A DNA stretch of 64,000 nt, taken from the NCBI GenBank assembly GCA_964019055.1, contig OZ025206.1, positions 16,403,291-16,467,290 of the forward strand, written 5' to 3'. The DNA comes from Anthopleura xanthogrammica (lineage: Eukaryota; Cnidaria; Anthozoa; Actiniaria; Actiniidae). Under the pieces are notes generated by a model, which saw nothing but the letters and a program-made list of their open reading frames with translations, was not told the origin of the DNA and made no database searches. The first letter of the stretch is position 1. Every line of letters starts with the position of its first letter. A program made the position numbers and the translations under genes. This document shows positions 17,501-29,000 of the stretch, in pieces.

Positions 17501-20500
17501 TCACCCTTATTATACAGTGTTTTCCATCTCAAAGGCCAATTCATGTATATCTTGTGTTACTAGGCAGCTGGTGCCATCCGTCCACTAGTTTCAACAGTCA
17601 TTGCCTGGAATAAAGAAGGCTTTCTTGATCATTCACTTGAAAGGTTAGAAGCATGTTACATGTATCCTAGCCTGTATAGTGGGGGATTTGGGGGGGGGGG
17701 GGTGGGGAGAGGGGCTGGGGAGAAGGGGAGGGGAGGGGGACCAATCAGCTATTTCTTGTAGCCTAACAGGAACATTTGATTGGATTAGATAAGATTATTT
17801 TGTCAAATTCTACTCACCTGTCTGTCTGACTGACTGCCTATCCACTTATGGCACAAGTTATTCAAACAACTGCAGATCCATTAAAAGCTGCATACAAATG
17901 CAGTGTTACTGATTAACCACACCTTATATCTTAAAATAGATCCAAGTATCGTAACAGTGAAATGCCCCAAGCATTTAAGTTTGATGTCATTTTTGGTGCA
18001 TATCAAAAGGTATTTACTGGTCAATCAATATAATATGTGATTGGTTTGGACATCCAATGCTTCTGAGTCAATTATGAAATGGCATGCCTATTCTCCTTTG
18101 GGTTAGCAGGGTGCATTCTGGTCTAGCTTGGGTATAAATAGCAGATACAAAACAACTCAAACAAGAATGTCTGGGCTGAAACTAGAACAGTGGCATGCAT
18201 TCACCAGTCCAAAAGGTTGTCTTGTAAATGAGCAATTAATTACCAGTTGGTTTGTCAAACAATATTATGGTGCATTATATAACACAGTATATTTTGATTG
18301 ACTTCCTGCATCATACAAATGTCTGAAGAGTCTGTTTTCCCCCTAGTGTACAGAGTATGATTTTGAGTATGGTACAGAGTGCCTACATCTTGCACTTACA
18401 TATTCTAATACAAGAGCCAAGTTGGTAGAAGGAACAGACTCACTGTGGAAGGTAATGGATATACACAATTTGAAGCTCGCAATTTGTTAGTAAAACCTAC
18501 AGTGACTGTAGTGGTAGTTTCTTCATTTTCTCAGGTTACTCATAAAAGAGATTTGCTTGCTGCAGAAGCTACTTTAAGAGGTATTTTCCTATATGATATG
18601 TATAGACCCCTTGCAGTATTTCTGAAAGCAGCTCAATTTGGAGGACAAAACAATAGGTTCCAATTCTCAGGAGATTGAAATTCTTTTGTTTTGGCCTCCA
18701 AATTAAGCTGCTTTGACGTCACATGAAAGGGTTCTATAAATTATGTACTTAACTGCTGCAAAAAATATTCTGCCTCCAGTATTCATGAATGAGAAGTGTT
18801 GTGTTTTTTTTTTTTTTTAACCAATAAAAAAAAATTCTGAAATTTTCTGATTGGCTGAGAAAGAGCTGGTCAAAAAATACAAAGATAAGTTTAAATACAA
18901 AGACTAAATAATTAATGGATGGGGTTACTTGAATTTCTCTGGTAGGAGAGTTATTGTTTTAATATTGTTTTTATTTTATTAGAAAATTTATATTAACTAA
19001 AGATCTTTGTGTGTCAATCAATTTCAGAATTAAGAAGATTAAAAGCAATGATAATCAGCAACCAGAAAAGATCAGTTGAAGAACAGCTCATATTAAAACT
19101 ACAAAAAGAAAATGTTGATGTAAGTTAAAATTTTGTAGAGCACTTTTAAAACACTGTTTTTGTCTGATCTTCACAAAGTTGTTTCCCAATTAAAGGTACA
19201 GTGTTCTTCATCAAGTGATTCTTCAAGCATTGCCAAGGCATTATCTTCAGTAGATGTAGTCTGCAATATTGTTAGACATATATGCCCCTCCAAAGTTAGT
19301 GAAAAGGTAGGTAATGCAAGATTTCAAGTTGATGAGTTAATCTTCATAAGAAAAAGTTATCATTATAGTTAATTACATTTTAGTACAGAATTCTCATAAT
19401 AAATTATTCAGAAACTGCAGTCAAGATCAAGAGAAAAAACTTGTTTCTCAGATTAGAATGAGTGTTTTTTTCTTTTTGGTTATATGTTATAAGTCTGAGC
19501 CTCTGCTTTTTTTTTGAAAGGTCGAAGAAGAAGAAGAAAGACCAAGTTTTACTCTGGATCTGTCATCTACTATAGAAGCACTGGAAGCATTTGAGAAATC
19601 TGCACACCAGAGAAAATCATTTTTAACTTTAGTAATTTCTCATGACCAGAATGGATTACATGATTTCAAGGTATTAGGATAATTTTAATTTATTACTGCA
19701 TATGCTGGTGGTTATTTTATCTATGAGTTATTCATTAATTTTTTTTCCTAATATGCTGAATACGAATCATTGAGTATATCTTGATTTTTATTTTATGTTT
19801 TTATAGAAAAATATGGCTGAATTTAACAGAAGAGCAAAGTCAAAAGGAATAACTTGTTTTGGTATTTATGTAGACACTGCAAAGTATAATAAAGAGGTAA
19901 GAAGATTTTTATAAAGAAATCCAAAAAAAAATCCAAATTTAATTTTTATATCAAACTTTTTGTGCAGTGATTGAAATATGAGTTCCCAAAAAGTAAAAGT
20001 AAAGAATGCAACCCCAAAATTAGTGTTGGTAGGAAGACCATAAGGCATCAGTAGGTTGTCATAAGGCAAACAGTATAGTGTTGTTCAAGACCCTCACCGA
20101 CACCAATCTTTGGGCTACATTCTTTACTATTATCATACCAATACCTGTCAGTTACTTTACCACCTCTCCCACAAGAAGCCGAGGGGATTGTATTGAATCT
20201 CCCACCACCCCTAATTTGACCATAAAGAAACTAGGTATTATAATTTTTAGACAATCGCGTCAGGCCCGTCTCCAATTACATAGAAATTCGAATCACTTTT
20301 CTTGGGGGGAGGGATGTATAGATAATAATAATCTTTATTGCAAACCAGATTTGCTCCAGGAACACTCTCACAACAGTGATTTTCAGAGAGGTGCTGGTAC
20401 TCCATCATTAACAATGCTTTTACATTCCTTTTGTCTTTACTTTTGTCTTTACTTTTTAAGGACTGTTTGCCAATTGAAGACTGTAAAAATCTGGCAGAAA

Positions 20501-20568
20501 TGATATCAGAAATTGCTTTAAGCACAAGTTCTCTGTTGAGCGGACAAGTTTTTGAGTACCTGTGGTAA
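14513..20568 (+). CDS. CRPPA: CDP-L-ribitol pyrophosphorylase A (isoprenoid synthase domain-containing protein)
   Basis: Makes CDP-ribitol from CTP and ribitol-5-phosphate, the donor used for O-mannosyl glycans such as those on alpha-dystroglycan; cytosolic. Fifteen exons: 14513-14620, 14824-14879, 15731-15794, 15929-15984, 16274-16334, 16575-16655, 17564-17643, 17940-18009, 18347-18451, 18535-18580, 19028-19119, 19196-19306, 19521-19670, 19807-19896, 20461-20568. Phases agree (1278 nt, 425 residues; human about 451). The IspD-type domain shows [11 protein letters not shown] (residues 19-29), PKQ (34-36), IIHDAVRP (117-124), MPQAF and [11 protein letters not shown]. The roughly 200-residue C-terminal domain found in animal CRPPA follows. 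The start at 14513 is the first ATG after the shared promoter and leads straight into the domain. AATAAA at 20784 may be its polyadenylation signal. Confidence 0.94.
16836..17330. mobile_element. Palindromic element rich in TTTCGATAC
   Basis: Left arm AGTTGTTTCGATACGTGCC through CACATCAATAGTGGTTTCGA and ATGATATGGCTGAT. The right arm is its reverse: ATCAGCCATACCATG through CGACACGTATCCAAACAACT. Arms are about 100 bp with an AT-rich centre. It lies in a CRPPA intron. Confidence 0.75.
17690..17742. repeat. Poly-G/GA tract
   Basis: A G-rich run, starting with more than ten consecutive G, in CRPPA intron 7. It may form G-quadruplex on the + strand. Confidence 0.6.
18603..18736. mobile_element. 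Family A palindromic MITE
   Basis: It starts TAGACCCCTTGCAG and ends CATGAAAGGGTTCTA, with inner arms AGCAGCTCAATTTGGAGG and CCTCCAAATTAAGCTGC. It is in a CRPPA intron directly after exon 10. Other copies or fragments: 1167-1436, 22219-22280, 59879-60012. Confidence 0.75.
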
Positions 20569-21360
20569 CAAATCAAGCATATGGAGAAATAATTGCAAAT
20601 ACAGTACTATAAATAACTAGTTTTTTGGCAATCAAGTATTCCAAATACAGTGCAGTGTAAATGTAATAATAACAGCTAAAAGAAAATGAATTTATTTTTC
20701 TTTTTTCTAATTATTTTATATCGTTATACAGTTTAATTTTTACTACAGATCTGGATCCAACAGATAAGTATAATTTGAAAACTAATAAAAGAAACACATT
20801 AAATGTATACATACACTGTATATACAAGTGTATATACATGTAAGACTTACATGTAGTATGTGTTGTCTTTGTCTAATGATTTATAATGTGATAGATGGTG
20901 TATATGGTAACTACGGTACTTTATTTATACAGTAATCCTTACAAAACTTTAAAAGGGACAAAAATTGCTTTAAATTTTTTGTAAACATAGAGCATATATA
21001 TATGAACACTCAGCACTCAACACTCAGTTGAGAAAACAAAGGTTTTTATTCCTACATGTAAAGTGAAATGATCTCTGATGTATAAAGGTTTGATTTAGAG
21101 GGTATTTTTCCAGTAAGCATGGTTAAAAGTGGGTGTATGTTGCCGAGCAATTACTTGGCAGCACAATTTTATATACATCTCATGGCACTTGCCATGAGAT
21201 GGATGTACATTCTTCAAAATCATAAAGCAGTTAGAATTTTTCTATTGGATGCACTGAGTAAGAACAAGTAATGTTTCGCTAGTTTCACAAGAATTATTGG
21301 TTAAATGTTTCGATGCCATCATGTAAGGACTATGTGTAAGTCATTCTTGACATTCTTATA
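20569..21360. other. Convergent 3' space, CRPPA and DAZAP2
   Basis: Probable 3' UTRs of both genes. AATAAA at 20784-20789 could serve CRPPA. TTTATT at 21045-21050 reads AATAAA on the minus strand and could serve DAZAP2. No gene is seen. Confidence 0.5.
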
Positions 21361-24300
21361 CTACCAAACTGTATAACCACCGTCTGAACCACCACTAATC
21401 CAGCTATCAGGATTTTGTGTCATAACAACAGGCCTTCCTTGAGCTGCAGCCATTTGTGCTTGATTTGGTAGGTGGCCAGGTGGGGGAGGCTATTGAATAT
21501 AGAAAAAAAAGATAAAGTTTCCAATAGTATAAATAGCTGATAATCATGATATGCGTATGATGATGGAATGAAATGTGTATTTAATCATACCATACTGTGA
21601 AATGGACTCAGAAAAAAAAATTCTGAGCCCCAGATGGGAATCGAACCCACGACCCTCAGTATACTACTCAGAAGCTCTGCCACCGAGCTACAGGAGACTC
21701 TAATGGTGAGTAAGGTCGTTAGTGTGGGTATATTGTGACAAACTTACTGTATATGCTACAGTCACAAAAATGTCTAAGGAAATATATGATGGGAATCGAA
21801 CCCATTACCCTCCATATACTAGTCGGATGCTCTGAGTCCATTTTTTCTGAGTCCATTTCACAGTACATGTATGGTACGATCAAATACACATTTCAGTCTA
21901 AATAACTGTCTGGAGTAAAATAAATTATCAAAGCATGTTTATCTTTAGATTATATTTTACTCACTGGAACATTTGCAGTTGCTCCAGCACCAAATCTTGC
22001 TCCAGCATCATAAGAGCCTTGTGCTACTGGCATCATCCTCCGAGGATAAGATTGCATTGGCATGTGAGAGAGCTAAAACAAACAGTATAGTTCCCAATGA
22101 GACCATTTGATGCTACACTTGTGTTAATGTTTCAATTTAGGTGGAATACATAATAATGGTACTGACCTGCAGCACATACACAGTATATGACATGCTGTTA
22201 CATTGAAATGGTTTTCTATAGAACCCTTTCATGTGATGTCAAAAGAATTTCAATCTCCTGAGAATACGAACCTATTGTTTTAAATTACCGTAAAAACGCA
22301 CAAAAATAAGGCAATATAAGCTGGCAGCTGTTGTCATGTCTTTTTGGCTTATTCATTGACCAAAGCTCATAAAACGAATATGAATACTAAGGCATTCAGG
22401 TATTTGGTAGACAGACCTGTTGTACTGGATATGATGCCTGAGGACCAGCCTGTTGGTACATTAAATTATGCTGTGGAGTAGAGGTGTATGGAGGTGGTGG
22501 TACCCCATATGGTGATGATGTTGGCTGCATTTGTTGGGTCATTTGAGGATAAGCCTGTTGATGAGGGTAACCTGTGTGGTACATTGGAGGTGCTGTAACT
22601 GGGTAGCCAGCCTGTGGTTGCTGGGGGTATCCTGGAGGTGCATACTTTGGGTAACCTATTGGGCAAAATTATTTAACAAAGATGTTTTCAGAAAACATAT
22701 TAGACTGCTTAAAAGGTGGACTCATGTTGACTAGACCTCTTTACCTTGGGCATAAAGTTTTCCTATTTCAGACAACCTGTCATATTATCTAGAGTATCAA
22801 TTTTTGGATAAATGTCACACTTAGAATCACTTAGAATCCTATTCTCAAGAGAATGATGTAAGCTGAAAAGTGGTGCGAAGCAGAAATAAACAGTAAATAA
22901 TGAAAAGACAACATGCAACTGTTTAGAAAGTCTAGGTAGCAGCTGTACTGTACCTTGAAATCACTCAGTACCCACCATTGCTGCTAGATAACTAAGTAAA
23001 TTTATGTACATGAAGACACTTTATATAAAACAATCATACTGGTTGCAGGTTTCTTTTGTTATAAAGTATTATATCATCTTTGGCTCAGTTTCCTTTGCTC
23101 TCTGAGAGTTTATGACCAACTCACCAGCCTAGGGTTTGAATAGATTCACTGAGGGGATTTTGATGAGGTTTGATGACTAGTTTGATGAGTAGTTATCAAC
23201 CTCTTAGGGAAGAAATAATGTATTCTACTAATAATTATTATTCTCTGTAGATACTTTGAATTTTATTTTCAAATGACACTTAGAAATATTATATCTTAAA
23301 AAATTTAACTTTACTTGAAATTTTATCGCATTAAAAAAATGCCTAATAAATTTCAATAAATCCTACCAGGAATCGAACCCCAAACCTACTAATCCATTTC
23401 TCTAAACACTCAGCCACAAGGTGAATTTCACTGACCAGAACAACTCGATGTAAACAGTAAATTGCTGTTGTTCATGCCCGTGGGAATTAATTTGGAAATC
23501 TCGCCAAAGATGATATAAAATGGTTATACACCTCAACCCCGGTGTATACCAGTTCATCAACCCTCAGCCTGCAGCCTCGAGTTGATGAATCTGGTATACA
23601 CCTCAGTTGAGGTATATAACCTTTATGCAACACCTTTTATTTGTCATATAATTCTCACAGGAATAAATGCAAACCATTACAAACAAAGGCACCTTTTACA
23701 TCTGAAACACAATAATAAATTGAGTACAGCCCTGCTGATATTTCAATTATCAACAAAATTAACACTCAATATTGCAAAGCTAAAAAATGTTTCTTCGTTT
23801 AAGTCTCAAGCTCATTAATCCTTCATAAACAATAATTTGATCACACTTCTAAGTTTTTGCTGAGGTTCATAAAAAGATGAGTATGGAGCTAGCTACCTAG
23901 TCCTTTGTTCCTATAGCTACAGGTGCATCTGTCAATTTCGCTTTTGTTTCTTTTTCAATTTCTTTTGATGGAAACAAAACAAAAAGTCAGTCTTCCAATC
24001 GAGATTTTACTAGGGTAAAAAGGCTTCAAGTGACTTTTAAAGCTTAAAAACTTCAAAATATTCAATACCTAATTCATACTTTAAGTCGATCGTTCTTGGT
24101 GCGTACATGTCCTGCGTAATATGTATTACGCCTATACGCAGGCATGTGCGTGTTTGTATTTTACGTGCAGAGAATAATAATCCGAAGTGTCCAAACTAGA
24201 TCCAACCGATAGGGCCTACTTTTGCTTGGAATCTTTAAAGACATACCTACAGCAAGCGGTTATTCAATATATTGAACCTGTATATTCCCTTGTCATATGA

Positions 24301-24846
24301 CATGTAAACAATATCCTAGTTTACATTTCTAGCGTCTAAAGAAATACAATAATTTCAGTCGATTTGGTCTTAATAACAATATTTTAATACTATTTTTCGT
24401 TCATCCACGACGAAACCTTGAATCATCTAGTTTTATTCCGGATTAAATTGATAAAGTAAGATAAGTCTATATTCAAACTTTATAAGCTCTAATACTAAGT
24501 AGCGAGTTCGTCGTCCATTACAGCGAAGCGAGAAACGCAAGGATTCTGGTTGTTGTTTGTATAATCAAGTCGACAATACATTGAACACGAACACCCTATA
24601 TTTCTTTGTAAAACTGAAAATATAGACTTAAAACGTTTGCCTAAAGTATAGCATATCGTTGCGTGTTAGATAGGACTCCATATATACTGTAAAAGAATAA
24701 GTGCCGCCTTCAGTAGAATTTTGCGTACAAAGCAGCTGCGAGAAGACTACGAAGTCTCAACCGGTAATGTACCGAAGCGCTTTGATTACCTTTAAATATT
24801 AACTGTTAGATTCCTTGTGATTCTTACCTGAAGGCTGCTTCGACAT
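21361..24846 (-). CDS. DAZAP2: DAZ-associated protein 2-like proline-rich protein
   Basis: A small proline/tyrosine-rich adaptor; in vertebrates DAZAP2 binds RNA-binding proteins and WW-domain ubiquitin ligases. Four exons in transcript order: 24828-24846 (MSKQPS), 22417-22655, 21965-22072, 21361-21489; 495 nt, 164 residues (human 168). The middle is rich in P, Q and Y, with PPPPYTS as a PPxY-like site. The C-terminus is diagnostic: GSYDAGARFGAGATANVP, then PPPPGHLPNQAQMAAAQG and SGGSDGGYTVW at the end, against GGSDGGYTIW in human. The first coding exon is only 19 nt, placed by its phase, its consensus donor and the start ATG. The gene is transcribed toward CRPPA. Confidence 0.93.
21569..21895. 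mobile_element. Palindromic element carrying two tRNA-like modules
   Basis: The outer arms are TGAAATGTGTATTTAATCAT/ACGATCAAATACACATTTCA and ACTGTGAAATGGACTCAGAA/TTCTGAGTCCATTTCACAGT. Inside, on the minus strand, are two tRNA-like stretches. One is 21633-21705 with A-box TAGCTCGGTGG and B-box GGTTCGATTCC. The other is about 21787-21835 with a matching B-box. Neither folds into a sound tRNA acceptor stem. It lies in the last DAZAP2 intron. Confidence 0.65.
22219..22280. mobile_element. Fragment of a family A element
   Basis: TAGAACCCTTTCATGTGATG, then AAAGAATTTCAATCTCCTGA and CCTATTGTTTT match the 18603-18736 copy. The second half is missing. Confidence 0.55.
23357..23425 (-). mobile_element. 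tRNA-derived SINE-like fragment
   Basis: On the minus strand it reads TGGCTGAGTGTTTAGAG (A-box like) followed by GGGTTCGATTCCTGG (B-box). The acceptor ends do not pair well, so this is a tRNA-derived remnant and not a working tRNA gene. Confidence 0.5.
23522..23621. mobile_element. Palindromic fragment with TATACACCTCAA arms
   Basis: GGTTATACACCTCAACCCCG and GTGTATACCAGTTCATCAAC pair with GTTGATGAATCTGGTATACA and CAGTTGAGGTATATAACC. A 100-bp stem with a short centre, in DAZAP2 intron 1. Confidence 0.65.
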
Positions 24847-26031
24847 GACGGGAAAATAATTGAGGGTTTTATGCTCGAACTTCTGATTCTTCGCAAGTAT
24901 TCAGTCCTCCTTCCTCGTTTGCAAGCAAAAGGCAATTACGTTCCCCAAACAAAGAATGACGTCATCGACAGCAACTTCCGGTTTTAATATTCATAATCTT
25001 CACTTGATTGAACCGCGAGAGCGGAAGTAAAAAAAAAAAATCGGTATTCTTTTGATGAAACAATGGTAGACGAAAAAAAAAACAGTCCAGCTCTTTGCAT
25101 GTTGAAAATTGTGAACAGAAATAGCAACATATCTTGTAGATATATCGGGAAAATGGAAAAAAAATGCTCATTTCCTAAACGAATACATGAATGTCATGTG
25201 AAGAAATAGGGCATGCATGTGATTTTGAATAATGTTCAGATAAAAATTCTGTTAAAAATTTTTTGCTGAAGGGAAAATTTCATCAACCATGCAAGTAAAT
25301 ATTGACAGTTGAGAATATATTTAATGAATGATTTTAGTTTGTTTTTTTCCCAGAATACTTTATATTGACTTCGGAGACTTCGGACTGACTTGAATAATTT
25401 AATTCAATATCATTATTAATAAATCGCGCTTGTATATATATTATTTAAGTATAATAAAATAAATTTAAAAAAATATATTTTGCTTTATATGTCGTACCAT
25501 GATTAATGCCATATAATTAACATTACCTGTTATCTGATTTGGTAAGTACTTTCTAGACACCACTGATCTCGTGTAGATTATCATTTTTTGATAGAGAAAA
25601 TAAATACATCACACGAGGCATCTCTCAAATAATCTCTCGGACGTTCATGGGGAATGCTCGCGCACATCCTTTCTACGCATGAGTTTAGTCGAATCTTATG
25701 CTGACCCCTCCTTCACTCCTTGGCAACCCAACAAAAGCGCAGCGGGCTAAGGAGGGGCCAGCGTCTGGACTAAATGTTATGATAATCTGACGATGGGATC
25801 TTTTATAACCTATAATCTCCTTAAGAAAACGTCGGGCAGTACTGGACAAAAAAAAAAAAATGCAGAAATCCCCATTGGTAATCAAGTTGCAAACCATATA
25901 TAGAAATAAGAGAAGTTTTAAAAAGAGAAAAAAGAGAAATATTTGATTCGCCCGTCGAATCTTACCCATGCCTTAAAAATTGATATATAATTGTAATTAA
26001 TAATATTTATAACCTAGCTTTTCGATCGAGA
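24847..26031. other. Upstream of DAZAP2 / downstream of the PNGase F-like gene
   Basis: The DAZAP2 promoter should lie just above 24846; no TATA box is clear. The rest is AT-rich with A-runs at 25030-25040, 25072-25082 and 25849-25860. No gene is recognised. Confidence 0.4.
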
Positions 26032-29000
26032 TCATTCGAGTTCATCTGAAGACATATAAAAGATCAAGAAGGAATTCATAAGAATGTTCCCAGGATTCTT
26101 AGTTGGATTGGGATCTGTCCCATTAAACCAGCCATAATACTTGACAGTATTCAAAGAACCATTGTTATAGATTTGATCAGTGACATCCACAACCCAGGGT
26201 ACTACGTCTTGCCCACAACACCAACCATTCCGACCATATAACCACGTGCCATGCTCATTGGGCGTTACCCCTTGTTCTACACGATTAGCGCATCCCATAG
26301 CGGATGCCGCGTTTTTGAACACCCTAACGTTTGCTTCCCCATTGATGACAAAATGATGTGACGTCACACAGAATTCAGCACATCCGTGGTTATCGCTGCC
26401 ATGACCTGTGATTGTTGCGACGAGCTTGACTCGTTCGGTCTTACGCCCAACTTTAAATTTGATTGGTTTGTGGCGATCATTGTAATGTTTATCGAATGTT
26501 CCGCCATTGAAAAGTTTAACTGCTTTATACGGGACAATAAACTCGTCCTCGCGATGTCCGCTGTAGTGATGCTTGGAATCTTGATTGGGATTGAAAAAGA
26601 ATCAAATAATAATTAAGAATCTTTTTGAGATTTTGGATTCTCTACGAAAATCTAAATAATAGGTACTTAGGTAATCCGTTACAAATCACGATGACTCTGT
26701 TTAAGGCGCGATTACACGGAGCAATTTTCTCTTCCATTTGTCTCGCAACAAGTTGCATGCAAGAGGGTCTACACTGTGCAACGGAGACGCAATCGTTGCC
26801 AAAAGTAAAAACGAATTCTACTTTTCTCAACGGTTTCTGCAACTCTCAACTTTTTTCAAATTGCACTGTAGGTTACATGCCGCAATGCTCCATGCAACTT
26901 GTGTCGTTGCGAGACAAGTTGCAGAGAAAATTGCTCTTCAACACGAAAAGACTGAAAGGGCCCGGAGCTAACTAGCCGTGTCGGAATGAATGCAAATTTA
27001 TACTTTTACTTACAGTGAATGTGATCAGAAAGTCGAATATCCAACGATGGCCTCCATGCACGCTCCCAGTACGGGTGCTTCATTGTTAGAGTACATCGTT
27101 CACCGGTAAAGAGTGGTAGCAGAGGAGTTATCTTGGTCAACCATCGACCTATTCCCCTGTTAAAAACAACCAATAAAATATCTTAGCTTTACAGGGAACA
27201 GGACTTCAAACTGCTGTCCTTATATTGCTCCCGGGGCGGGATATTGCTAAAATCCGTTTTGTGTAATAAAAGCAACATGGTTTGATATTCTCAGCCAAAG
27301 ATATGCAACTCTTATTAAATACTAGCAAATATTGGGTAGCGTTACTAAAGTTTATAGCTTTACGGTGACGCTGGAAGGCACCATGTGGGGAAATTCTGTC
27401 GCAAGCCGGGTTGCATGCCAACAGCTGCACCACGTACTTTCATCGCCCGTTTCAGTTAAGTGGAAATGATGGTTATAAAATGAGACAGGCTCTTTTAATG
27501 CGCAGAGACACGGTGCCACATTGCGCGCAATATTGCAGTCATTGTTGCTGAAGTAGGATCGTTTTCTACTTCAGCAGCATTGCGTGCAACAAATTGCGTC
27601 GTGTGACGTGGCTCGCAACATCGATTGCCTGCAACATTGCGCACGTTGCACAATGTGTTCGTATGTCTCATTTTTAAACCGGCGCCCAAGTTAAAAAAAG
27701 GTCAATAGTCAAACTAAACTGCATATTTACCTCCTAAAGGGGGTAATCCACCGTCCTAATTCCTCATTACACAAGGGATTCTTCTTGTCACAACAGATCG
27801 TTAATTGTACCACGTGGTCCCAGTGTGGACAGTCATAATCGTCTTTACTTGCACAGTGTAGAGTCATGTCAAGTTCAACGTTTCTGTACATAAGAAGCTC
27901 TGAAGAAAACAAGGTGGTTCGTTCGTTGTGTTCGTTCGATTTTCTCATTATGTTTATGACTAAGTTTTTAAAGTAGGAACAGCGGAATAATTTGAAATAA
28001 ATGGTACAATGAAAAACCTTGTTCAACGAAGACCTAAGAGGCCTAGGTGAGTTGTACATACGCACCTCAGCCATTCAATAAGTGGAAAAGGTTTTCAAAA
28101 GCGGTCACAGCAGCCATGTTGTAGGGCATGCAGGAGCCATGCAATGTTTTTGCATGACAAAATATTTCATTTCCCAGAGACTGAGAATGTATTGTTTTGC
28201 GCTACACAATAACTGCCGTCGAATCCCTCAATAGCAGCATTTTGAAGTGGGTACTTTTAAAAGTTTTTTTCGATACAAATTTGCTAGTATGATGATCAAA
28301 CGGGACAAATGAGACACTTTCCAGCTTATTTTCTCGTTCCAATTGATTGTATCAAACTACTGAGCCTGGTCACTTCTGTCCGGGAGTAAGTGCGGCTGAT
28401 GCCGGCGCCTTTCTGATGCCCTGCCCAGAGTCTGCATAAAAGTACTAGAGTTAATCTGAGACGTTGATTGGTTACCTTTAGTTGGTGGTAATTTGATAGT
28501 TGTAACAGCTCCTTTGTGACCCTTCATAAGGGTGTGGTTAAACACGTGGACAATTCTAGCGCTTCCAGTTAAGTTGTGAATAAGGTCGGTCTTGTAGTTA
28601 AACCTGAAACGCGTCAGAAGTAATCAGTTGTCCTGCTAGATTTTTTTTTCAAATAGCAGAAACTACTGCTGGTTTTCATAGCTGCCATCTTGATTTTTCA
28701 ATAGTGTCTTTTGTTATAACAACCAACATATCCACCATGTCTTTTGTTATTTCATTCTTTTGAGAATGATTGAAAACCAGCAACTAAGCGGCCCATCTCT
28801 CCTAAAGTGCCTATGACACACCTGAACATATTCTCAGTATAGACTCTATATGAGGTGAGCTGTTGACTGGCCAAAAAAAATATTATATAGTTTGAGTGAT
28901 GCGTCTTGAAGTTATGAAGGCTTTTCCATGACATATGTGTCATAGGCACTTTAAACCGCCAGTTGTCAAAGTCCCAAAAAGGATATATCACTAATCAAGG

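Noticed and set aside
20247..20576. 109-codon minus frame overlapping the CRPPA 3' end
   Set aside because: It is antisense to the last CRPPA exon and intron; the sense exon has family support and correct phase.
21633..21705. Possible tRNA gene (minus strand)
   Set aside because: The T-arm is good, but the acceptor stem has mismatches, and the module is duplicated inside a palindromic element.
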